The position numbers were made by a program, and so were the translations under genes. From the NCBI GenBank assembly GCA_039654915.1, contig CM077594.1:84272893-84336892 (forward strand): 64,000 nucleotides of DNA, given 5' to 3'. The DNA is from Aquilaria yunnanensis (Eukaryota > Streptophyta > Magnoliopsida > Malvales > Thymelaeaceae). Shown one piece after another: positions 48,201-56,125 of the stretch (position 1 is its first letter; each line of letters begins with the position of its first letter). The notes beneath the pieces were generated by a model, which worked only from the letters and a program-made list of their open reading frames with translations, did no database searches and had not been told where the DNA came from.

Positions 48201-48331
48201 CAAAATGAAGTAGGATCTACTTTTCCGGTTAAGCGGCGGATACGGTACTCCGTGACTCTTAAGTCGGTTCTCTCAGTTGCCCATAATAACTAATTCTCTC
48301 CTCTCTTCTTTCTTTTACTTCCCTCTAGAAA

Positions 48332-48880
48332 ATGGATCCTACTCTTTCTGTCTTACGAAAATATTTTCCTTCTCTCCCAATGAACATTCTAAAAAAGATC
48401 TACCAAGTTCGCTGTGAACGATTAAGAGTTCTGATGCACAAAGGAATCCCTGAAGATGTGCGGTGGTTAATCGAAGCCAAGGTTCGTCTGGCAGGTGAAA
48501 TCCTAGAGGCATTTGTGTCTCACATGCCTGGTATAGGCAAAAGCTCTTATGCCAAAAAGCGAAGAGCGAAAAGGTTACAAGTCTGCCATAAATGTGGACA
48601 GTGGACTTGTAATACTAAATGTCGTTCTTTAGGGATGATCTCTGATAATCGAGAAGATAAAATACGATTCATTAAGAATGGCCTGAGTAAGGACTCGTTG
48701 GATGATATCCAATTGACTCTTGAGACGCATTCTTGTGGATCAGTGCAACGTGAACTTCTTGGTTTATGGAGTATTTTTCATGAAGAACGAAACCGTTACA
48801 GTCCCGGGAATCTGACTGTAAATGACCCTGTTTGCCAGCTTGTAGGAAAACTGGATGGGAAGCAAATCCTCGACTTATAG
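48332..48880 (+). CDS. Cargo gene 1: 182-aa basic cysteine-rich protein (viral CRP-like)
   Basis: Intact and intronless, from ATGGATCC to TAG. The N-terminus (1-60) is predicted helical (LRKYFPSLPMNILKKIYQ). A basic stretch YAKKRRAKR at 73-81 is followed by CX2CX4CX3C (Cys85, 88, 93, 97), then RFIKNGL (112-118), a HSC motif (133-135) and DPVC (165-168). A helix-rich leader, an Arg/Lys run, a four-Cys cluster and a downstream FIKxG phrase in this order recall the small nucleic-acid-binding, silencing-suppressor proteins of carlavirus-type plant RNA viruses, though the Cys spacing differs and this protein is longer. That kinship is inference and needs profile searches. The leader (CCGTGACT to CTCTAGAAA) is homologous to that of gene 2, but its TATA box is not obvious. 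Confidence 0.8.
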   Translation: MDPTLSVLRKYFPSLPMNILKKIYQVRCERLRVLMHKGIPEDVRWLIEAKVRLAGEILEAFVSHMPGIGKSSYAKKRRAKRLQVCHKCGQWTCNTKCRSLGMISDNREDKIRFIKNGLSKDSLDDIQLTLETHSCGSVQRELLGLWSIFHEERNRYSPGNLTVNDPVCQLVGKLDGKQILDL

Positions 48881-49042
48881 AAGCCGTTAATGCCGTTACT
48901 GGACATAAAACCAGTGGAAGATGTGAGCCACAGTCACAATTACTGTACATACAGTTTGTTATATTTGGAAAAGTTTACATTTTCTTTTGACAGATGTACA
49001 TGCTCCCCTAAGTGTAATCGACACGTTATCCCTTTTTATCAC

Positions 49043-49049
49043 TATAAAT
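49043..49049 (+). promoter_or_regulatory. TATA box of cargo gene 2
   Basis: TATAAAT in the context GTTATCCCTTTTTATCACTA, 121 bases before the ATG. The same surrounding words occur before cargo gene 3 and, in altered form, before the LOG gene. Confidence 0.7.
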
Positions 49050-49169
49050 GTGTGTTCTTCTTTCTGATTAACCAGCGGATAAGATACCCCGTGACTTCTA
49101 AAGTCGGTTATTCCAGTCTCCTACAATAACTGATTCATTTCCCTCTTCTCTCAAATTCTTCTCTCATCA

Positions 49170-49718
49170 ATGGATTCTACTCTTTCTGCACTGCGAAAAT
49201 ACTTTCCTTCCCTTCCAATAAATGTTCTTAAAAAGATTTATCAAGCTAGATGTGAACGATTCAGAGTATTTATGCACAAAGGCATTCCTGATAATGTGCG
49301 GTGGCTAATTGAAGCTAAGGTTCGTTCAGCTGGTGAAGTTCCAGAAGCGTTCTTTCCCCGTATGCCCGGCTTTGGTAAAAACGCTTATGCCAAAAAGCGA
49401 AGAGCAAAGAGGCTAGGTGTCTGTCATAAATGTGGACGATGGAATTGTAATACTAAATGTCGCTTTTTAGGATACATCTCCAGAAATCATGAAGATAAAA
49501 GAAAATTCATCAAGAATGGCCTGCGTAAGGCATCTTTGGATGATATCCTATTAACTTTTGAAACACATTCTTGTGAAATAGTGCAATGGGAAATTATGGA
49601 TTTATGGTGGACTTTCCGTAAAGAACAGGATCGTTACAGTCTTGGAAATCTAACTTTTAATGACCCTGTTTGCCAGTTTGTGAGAAAACTGGATGGGAAG
49701 CAAATCCCCGACTTATAG
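49170..49718 (+). CDS. Cargo gene 2: 182-aa basic cysteine-rich protein (viral CRP-like)
   Basis: Same length and layout as cargo gene 1: N-terminal helical part, YAKKRRAKR, VCHKCGRWNCNTKC cluster, KFIKNGL, THSC and NDPVCQF. From 49215 to 49380 its DNA is identical to cargo gene 3, whereas the region after the cysteine cluster differs at many residues. Against gene 1, a 41-codon stretch (from the PMN/PIN codons) shows about 12 silent and 8 replacement codon differences by hand count, which suggests purifying selection because replacement sites are about three times as numerous. Intact frame, own TATA box, plus-strand like the element. Confidence 0.82.
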   Translation: MDSTLSALRKYFPSLPINVLKKIYQARCERFRVFMHKGIPDNVRWLIEAKVRSAGEVPEAFFPRMPGFGKNAYAKKRRAKRLGVCHKCGRWNCNTKCRFLGYISRNHEDKRKFIKNGLRKASLDDILLTFETHSCEIVQWEIMDLWWTFRKEQDRYSLGNLTFNDPVCQFVRKLDGKQIPDL

Positions 49719-49868
49719 AAGGCATTGAAGCCGTTACTAGACATAAACTAGTGGAAGATGGGAGCCACAGTCATGATTGCTGTACATATAAGCTGTCATT
49801 TGTCTTTTCTTTTGACAATAATGTACTTGCTTCTGTAAGTGTAATTAACACATTATCCCTTTCATCAC

Positions 49869-49876
49869 TATAAATA
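49869..49876 (+). promoter_or_regulatory. TATA box of cargo gene 3
   Basis: TATAAATA preceded by TTATCCCTTTCATCAC; 59 bases before the ATG at 49935. Homologous to the promoter of cargo gene 2. Confidence 0.7.
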
Positions 49877-49934
49877 TGTGTTAGTTATTTTCGTTTCCTA
49901 CAATCACTAATTTCTTTCTTTGCCTCCTTTATCA

Positions 49935-50483
49935 ATGGAGTCTTCTCTTTCCGCCCTACGAAAGTATTTTCCTTCTTTCCCAATAAATGTTCTTAAAAAG
50001 ATTTATCAAGCTAGATGTGAACGATTCAGAGTATTTATGCACAAAGGCATTCCTGATAATGTGCGGTGGCTAATTGAAGCTAAGGTTCGTTCAGCTGGTG
50101 AAGTTCCAGAAGCGTTCTTTCCCCGTATGCCCGGCTTTGGTAAAAGCGCTTATGCCAAAAAAAGAAGAGCAAAGAGGCTAGGCGTTTGTCATAATTGTGG
50201 ATGGTGGATTTGCAGCAATAAATGTCGTTCTCCAGGAGTGATCACCAGAAATCGTAACGATAGAATAAGATTCATTAAGAATGGCTTGCGTAAGGAATCT
50301 CTAGAAGATATTCGAGAGGTTCTTGAAGCGCATTCTTGCGGAATAGTGCAATTTGAGGTTGTTGGATTATGGATAATTTTCCAAAAAGAACGAGATCGTT
50401 ACAGTCTTGGGAATCTGACCCTAAACGACCCTGTTTGCCAGTTTGTGAGAAAGCTAGATGAGATGCAAATCACCGATTCATAG
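49935..50483 (+). CDS. Cargo gene 3: 182-aa basic cysteine-rich protein (viral CRP-like)
   Basis: The ATG at 49935 is chosen over an upstream in-frame TTG because it gives MESSLSALRKYF, matching the starts of genes 1 and 2 and the same 182-aa length. The Cys cluster is VCHNCGWWICSNKC with conserved spacing; the basic run, RFIKNGL, HSC and NDPVCQF are kept. Its C-terminal half is the most diverged of the three, while its N-terminal 55 codons are identical in DNA to gene 2, so the gene looks like a mosaic. Intact and intronless. Confidence 0.82.
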   Translation: MESSLSALRKYFPSFPINVLKKIYQARCERFRVFMHKGIPDNVRWLIEAKVRSAGEVPEAFFPRMPGFGKSAYAKKRRAKRLGVCHNCGWWICSNKCRSPGVITRNRNDRIRFIKNGLRKESLEDIREVLEAHSCGIVQFEVVGLWIIFQKERDRYSLGNLTLNDPVCQFVRKLDEMQITDS

Positions 50484-50498
50484 AAAGCATTGAAGCCA

Positions 50499-50960
50499 TT
50501 ACTGGACGCAAAGCCAGTGGAAGACGAGGATCAAAGTCACAATTACTGTACATGCTAGCTGTCGCTTTTGAAATTTTCCTCCCCTTTTGGTAATAATGTA
50601 TCCACTCCTGACGTGAACCAAAGTCACGATTACTGTACACGCTAGCTGTCGCTTTTGAAATTTTTCTCCCCTTTTGGTAATAATGTATTCACTCCTGACG
50701 TGAACCAAAGTCACGATTACTGTACACGCTAGCTGTCGCTTTTGAAATTATCCTCCCAATAATGTACCCACTCCTGACATGAGATACAGTTATGATTACT
50801 ATATATAGCTGCCACTTTTTAAAATTTTCCTTCTCTTCCAACAATCACGTACCTACTCCTGACGTAAGCTACAATAGTGACTACTGTACATGCTAGCAGC
50901 TATTTTAAAAATTTTCCTCCTCTTTTAACGATAGTGTACCCATACCTGACCAGAGTCATA
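50499..50960 (+). repeat. ~90-107-bp tandem repeat carrying TGACG motifs upstream of LOG
   Basis: About five units of the form GTCACGATTACTGTACACGC...TTTTGAAATTT...CACTCCTGACGTGAACC, derived from the segment that follows each cargo gene. TGACGTGA occurs at 50609 and 50696 and TGACGTAA at 50870; TGACG is the core of as-1-type elements bound by TGA bZIP factors in plant and pararetroviral promoters. Enhancer function is inference. Confidence 0.75.
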
Positions 50961-51036
50961 CTCGTGACTACTGTGAATAGCTGGCAATAATGTATCCATT
51001 CTTGAAAATAAAATTATTGCCTTATCTCTTCATCTC

Positions 51037-51044
51037 TATAAATA
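51037..51044 (+). promoter_or_regulatory. TATA box of the LOG cargo gene
   Basis: TATAAATA preceded by TTATCTCTTCATCTC, closely paralleling the promoters of cargo genes 2 and 3. It is only 40 bases before the ATG at 51077, implying a very short leader. Confidence 0.7.
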
Positions 51045-51076
51045 TATCCTCTTTTCTCACAAGGGTAAGGATAGGA

Positions 51077-51706
51077 ATGGAGAAAACCCCAACTCATAAA
51101 TCCCGAAGTATTTGTGTATTTTCTGGGGCTTTTCCTGGAGAAGATGAAGAGTACTTAAAGGCAGCCAACCATTTGGGTAGTGTATTAGCTGAGCGAAAAA
51201 TACACTTAGTTTATGGAGGAGGTAGTGTCGGATTAATGGGAGCTGTAGCATCAGCAGCATCTTTAGGAGGAAGCCAGGTTCTGGGTATTATCCCTGCATC
51301 TCTGAAATCAGTTTCTGGGGGCACGATTGGAGAAGAGCTAGTGGTTAAAAATCTGCAAGAGCGCTTGTTACAAATGCTTTTTAATGCTGATGCTTTTATC
51401 GCTCTACCAGGTGGCTTTGGCACATTAGGAGAAGTATTCCAAATTGCTTCCATGGCCCAACTTAATTTGCATCAAAAACCCATTGGGCTGTTAAATGTTA
51501 ACTATTTCTTCGCAGGTCTATTATCTTTTATGAATCGTGCTGTGAAGCAGAAGTTTATCCCTGAGGTGACACGACGAATCATAATATCCGTAACAACTGC
51601 TGAAGAATTGCTAGATAAAATGCAAGCTTTTGTTCCTGAACCAGATCCAGCGATGATCCAAATAGACTGGGCACGACAGTCTTTCCCAACCAGTTCCATC
51701 CCATAA
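51077..51706 (+). CDS. Cargo gene 4: LOG-type cytokinin riboside 5'-monophosphate phosphoribohydrolase (209 aa)
   Basis: LOG enzymes release active cytokinin bases from nucleotide precursors in one step in the cytosol. The protein shows SICVFSGAFPG (11-21), LVYGGGSVGLMGAVA (45-58), GIIP (70-73), an Arg at 96, and PGGFGTLGE (111-119), which fits the LOG signature PGGxGTxxE. Arg96 and Glu119 are spaced exactly like the catalytic pair of plant LOGs (98/121 numbering), followed by QKPIGLLNVNYFFAGLLSF. The usual Lys after the Arg is Leu here. Length is normal for the family. Plant LOG genes have several introns; this copy has none, pointing to capture from mRNA. The ATG at 51077 is preferred over the in-frame upstream codon at 50990 because it follows the TATA box and aligns with LOG N-termini. 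The frame is intact in a very young element. Confidence 0.92.
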   Translation: MEKTPTHKSRSICVFSGAFPGEDEEYLKAANHLGSVLAERKIHLVYGGGSVGLMGAVASAASLGGSQVLGIIPASLKSVSGGTIGEELVVKNLQERLLQMLFNADAFIALPGGFGTLGEVFQIASMAQLNLHQKPIGLLNVNYFFAGLLSFMNRAVKQKFIPEVTRRIIISVTTAEELLDKMQAFVPEPDPAMIQIDWARQSFPTSSIP

Positions 51707-52223
51707 TTGTCCTTTTACCCGGCCTGTTGAAGCATTGTGGAAGAATAAGCGATCTGATCCGTTTTTCTTGTCCTTTCGTTTTAATTATCAGCATTTTCTT
51801 TCGTATTTCAGTTTTTCCTTTCAGGGAATTTCTTTTTTTTATAATATAGTTTCGTCCATGCTGATATTAAAACCATAGGACAATGCCTTTAGGTTGGAAT
51901 GGCTGAGTAAAGAGTAATTTTTGTTACTCTTGAGACGCATCCTATTAGGTCTACTAGGCATAACATTTTGGGATAGTTAAGCTTTAACCTTATTCGGATG
52001 ACATATCTCACAAGGGAATCTATATTTACTAAAGAAAATATTAGATGAACCTTGAATATTGATTCCAAACATCCGTTCCCTTTACATAGTTTGTCAGTAT
52101 TATTGTCATCATCAAGATTCACTCGTTTTATCGAAGCCTAATTCTTTGCGCTCGCCTATTATGAAAATTCACACTTTCGAAGAAAATTATTCCAACTTCA
52201 ATTGCTTTCATATAAATTTCGCT
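51707..52223. other. 3' flank of the LOG gene, no gene seen
   Basis: T-rich sequence with no coding frame of note; AATAAG at ~51746 might act as a weak polyadenylation signal. Confidence 0.4.
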
Positions 52224-53422
52224 CGAGGTCCTAAGGAAAGCTCCTTAGCCTCAAAATCAATTTTCATCATCAGGGTTTTAAGGATGGAACCTTTGCCTCG
52301 AAAAGAATCAATTTTCATCATCGGGGTTTTAAGGATGGAACCTTTGCCTCGAAAACATTCAATTTTCATCATCGGGGTTTTAAGAATGGAACCTTTGCCT
52401 CGAAAATAATCAATTTTCATCATCGAGGTTTTAAGGATGGAACCTTTACCTCGAAAACAATCAATTATCAATCCGAGGTTTTAAGGATGGAACCTTTGCC
52501 TCGAGATCAATCAATCAATTCGAGGTTTTAAGGATGGAACCTTTACCTCGACATCAATCAATCAATCCGAGGTTTTAAGGATGGAACCTTTGTCTCGAGA
52601 TCAATCAATCAATTCGAGGTTTTAAGGATGGAACCTTTACCTCGACATCAATCAATCAATCCGAGGTTTTAAGGATGGAACCTTTGCCTCGAAATCAATC
52701 AATCAATCCGAGGTTTTAAGGATGGAACCTTTGCCTCGAGATCAATCAATCAATTCGAGGTTTTAAGGATGGAACCTTTACCTCGACATCAATCAATCAA
52801 TCCGAGGTTTTAAGGATGGAACCTTTGCCTCGAAATCAATCAATCAATCCGAGGTTTTAAGGATGGAACCTTTGCCTCGAGATCAATCAATCAATTCGAG
52901 GTTTTAAGGATGGAACCTTTACCTCGACATCAATCAATCAATCCGAGGCTTTAAGGATGGAACCTTTGCCTCGAAATCAATCAATCAATCCGAGGTTTTA
53001 AGGATGGAACCTTTGCCTCGAGATCAATCAATCAATTCGAGGTTTTAAGGATGGAACCTTTACCTCGACATCAATCAATCAATCCGAGGTTTTAAGGATG
53101 GAACCTTTGTCTCGACATCAATCAATCAATTCGAGGCTTTAAGGATGGAACCTTTACCTCGACATCAATCAATCAATCTGAGGTTTTAAGGATGGAACCT
53201 TTGCCTCGAAATCAATCAATCAATTCAAGGTTTTAAGGATGGAACCTTTGCCTCGAAATCAATCAATCAATTCGAGGTTTTAAGGATAGAACCTTTGCTT
53301 CGAAATCAATCAATCAATCCGAGGTTTTAAGGATGGAACCTTTGCCTCAGAAACAATCAATTTTCCTTCAACGATAGGAGAGCTCCTATCGCCGGGGTTC
53401 TAAGGAGAGTTCCTTAACCTCA
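52224..53422 (+). repeat. 47-bp minisatellite (~24 units), each a potential stem-loop
   Basis: Unit: CGAGGTTTTAAGGATGGAAC, CTTTGCCTCG, then a CAATCAATCAAT-type spacer. GAGG pairs with CCTC and AAGG with CCTT. Units are organised in threes (141 bp) by the alternation GCCTCGAG/ACCTCGAC/GCCTCGAA. The array is bordered by stronger hairpins of the same design at 52224-52253 and 53395-53422. Open frames across it are by-products of the 47-bp period. Confidence 0.9.
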
Positions 53423-53513
53423 GGATTTAGGCGGCGAAAAGGTTTTCAATGCCTAGCTAAGCCGGACGAAATTTGGTAACGACTTTGCATACATCATGTC
53501 TCATGAAGCATGC

Positions 53514-53526
53514 AAAGGGGGGCAGC
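53514..53526 (+). promoter_or_regulatory. Polypurine tract of the Ogre-like element
   Basis: AAAGGGGGGCAGC directly before the 3' LTR, the typical Tat/Ogre form. Confidence 0.88.
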
Positions 53527-56120
53527 TGTTGACACCCAATTTCGTCCGACCATAAAAAATTTTAAAAGAAATTAAATAAAAGAAATTAAATAAAAAAAAT
53601 TATTATTTTTATTATTATTATTATTACTAAAAATTTTAATTAGTTTAAAATACATTTTTTTTTTTGTGAAGATTTGATTTAAAATGATATATGTGTGTAT
53701 TTGAAAGAAAAAAAGAAAACTCCAAAAAAATGGTAAAATTTAAAAGTTTGAGGTAAAAATGACAACATTAAGAAGTTTCGGGAAAAATTGACAAATTCTG
53801 AAAGTTCCAGGAGCATTTGGTAGTTTGTCACATAAAATTTTGGGCCTGCCGACGTTTCTGGCGCAAATTGACAGAAAACGACAAAATTGTCAAAATCAGA
53901 AGCTTCAGGAACTTATCCAGAGGCTGAGAGACGTAAAGGACTAAAATTGTCATTTTACCAATTTAAAAGATAAGTTTGAAATTTTTTATTAATTTATCCA
54001 TCAACAGTTCAGCCAAACTTCCTCTATAAATAGCCCCCCAAATTTTGTGCTGAACACATAGAAAAATAGAAAGAAAAGCTTAGAGCTCCGTTTTTAAAAT
54101 AGAAAAAATTACAGCCTTAGTCCCTAGCTCTCCTTCCTTTCCTCAGAAAATCTCAAAACTTTTCATTTTGACGATTAAGCCATCTTCTTCCCCCCGTCGC
54201 GCGCCCTCTGTTTCCATTTCTCAGAATTCAGAATTTAAAATCAAGGGTACAACTCTCATTTAATCCTTCATCTTTTCAATTTCTTTCACTTTGGTCACTA
54301 ACTTTGTATTTTATTCTTGCAGAATTAATTACTAACCCTTTTAATTTTTACTTGTTTGTTTATTATTTGTTTATTACTAACCCCTTTTTTTATTGTTGTT
54401 ATTAACTTACTAACAACTAACTTTTAATACTATTATTGTCACTAACCTTTTAATTTTTGCATTATTACTAACTTTTATAATTGTTGTTAACAATTAATTA
54501 ACTTTTATTATTGTTGTTAATTAATTAATTTAATTAACTTGGCTAACTTTTATTATTGTTGTTAATTAATTAATTTAATTAACTTGGCTAGCTTTTTATT
54601 ATTCTTGTTAATTAATTAATTTAATTAATTTGGCTAACTTTTTATTTATTGTTGTTAATTAATTTAATTAACTTGGCTAGCTTTTTATTATTGTTGTTAA
54701 TTAATTAATTTAATTAATTTGGCTAACTTTTTATTATTATTGTTAATTAATTAATTTAATTAACTTGGCTAACTTTTTACTGTTGTTAATTAATTAATTT
54801 AATTAACTTGGCTAACTTTTTATTATTGTTGTTAATTAATTAATTTAATTAACTTGACTAACTTTTTATTATTGTTGTTTAACAATTAATTTAATTAACT
54901 TTGCTAACATTTATTATTATTTTTAAAGTGGATGGCCAAAAAGCCTCACTTTATTATTATTAATTTTTTTCTTTATATATTTTTTTTATTTAATTCTCCT
55001 TTACCCTTTACTAATTAATAAATAAATGAAAATTAAAAGAAGATTATTTTGTAATTAATTATTAAGGCTAATAAAAATCATTTTTAAAAAAGCCAATTAT
55101 TTTTATTTTTATATACATGTTTTTAATTCTTTAAAGATAACAAAAAGTTAAAATTAATTTTAATAGTTATTTTTATCCAGTAAAAATAATAAAAAATAAA
55201 AATAAAACCTGTTTAAAAAAAATACATGAAAATTAAGACTTTATATTTTACTGATTTATTTAAAATATAACTTTTAAATCCACTAAAATAATAAATATTT
55301 TTCATTAAACAAGAAAACAAAAAGAAAACTAAAACAAGATAAGAAAAAGATAAGAAAGACAAGAAAAAGAAAAGAAAAGAAAGATAAGAAAAAGATAAGA
55401 AAGATAAGAAAAAGAAAAGAAAGAAAAGAAAGAGAAGAAAGGAAAGATTAAATCAAAAAGAAAAAGAAAAATATAAGAAAGAAAAGAGAGAAAAGAAAAG
55501 AAAGAAAATAAAAAAATAAAAATTTTTTATCTAAAAATTCTATAACAAAAAGAATTACGAATTAGTAATTAAACTAATAATTAATTCCATAAAATTAATA
55601 ATTATATAACTAACAATAAATTAAATTTAATTTCCATATCCGGATGATCCGGCAGGATCTACGGTTTGGAAAATATCAAACTTTTTAAAATAAATAAATT
55701 AAATAAAAAGATAAAAAATCCATATTTTTACAATATGGATAAAATTGTTTAAAATTTCACCAAATTCCGTGTCCAAATGACTCGGCAGAGTCCATGGTTC
55801 GGAATCAAAATCTTCCGTGTCCAAATGACTCGGCAGAGTCCATGGTTCGGAAGTATAAAATTTTATACAAATTAACTTAAAAATCCACATTTCGACTAAT
55901 TCAGTTAAAATCTCTAAATTAACTGAAAATTATTTAAAAGCAAAGTAAAAAAAAAAATTTAATTAAAAACAACTAAGGTGCCAATTTTGGGCGCTATAAC
56001 AATATTGTTTTAGCGTAACCGTACTCCCGATCCCCGAACTCTCGCAGACCAATTTTAAGGTGACCAATCGACCTAGGTAAACGGATTGGTGGCGACTCCC
56101 GAAAACCCGACGTTGCCACA
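53527..56120 (+). repeat. 3' LTR of the Ogre-like element (2594 bp)
   Basis: Nearly identical to 40502-43095, including TATA box, TTAATTAA repeats and purine tract; followed by the AGGTT duplication. Confidence 0.95.
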
Positions 56121-56125
56121 AGGTT

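Larger units (their letters stand above)
45057..48331. other. Long spacer of the Ogre-like element, repeats and no confident gene
   Basis: Contains at least four tandem-repeat blocks: a ~125-bp duplicate around 45280-45480, a ~158-bp duplicate, a 124-bp triplicate and a ~135-bp triplicate. Open frames of 60-115 codons (45274-45618, 46838-47029, 47243-47506, 47737-47919) have no recognised family. The one at 46838-47029 (EREEWQDILIKNKDRK) looks protein-like in composition but cannot be named. Confidence 0.6.
40502..56120 (+). mobile_element. Young pol-less Ogre/Tat-type LTR retrotransposon carrying four cargo genes
   Basis: 15,619 bp, flanked by AGGTT (40497-40501 and 56121-56125). Both LTRs are 2594 bp and nearly identical. 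It has an Ogre-type primer site (TGGCGACTCCACTGGGGA), a PPT (AAAGGGGGGCAGC) and a shortened gag, but no protease, RT, RNase H or integrase. The space between gag and the 3' LTR holds several tandem repeat blocks, three 182-aa cysteine-rich paralogues and a LOG-type enzyme gene, all on the plus strand and all open. Mobility would need enzymes from an autonomous relative. Confidence 0.93.

Noticed and set aside
51077..51706. LOG gene as a remnant of bacterial T-DNA
   Set aside because: It lies between a plant retrotransposon PBS and PPT, has a plant-type TATA promoter shared with its neighbours, and the LTR pair with target duplications explains its presence.
52224..53345. 47-bp regular array considered as a CRISPR
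   Set aside because: There are no unique spacers: the whole unit repeats, in a plant retrotransposon, with no Cas genes.
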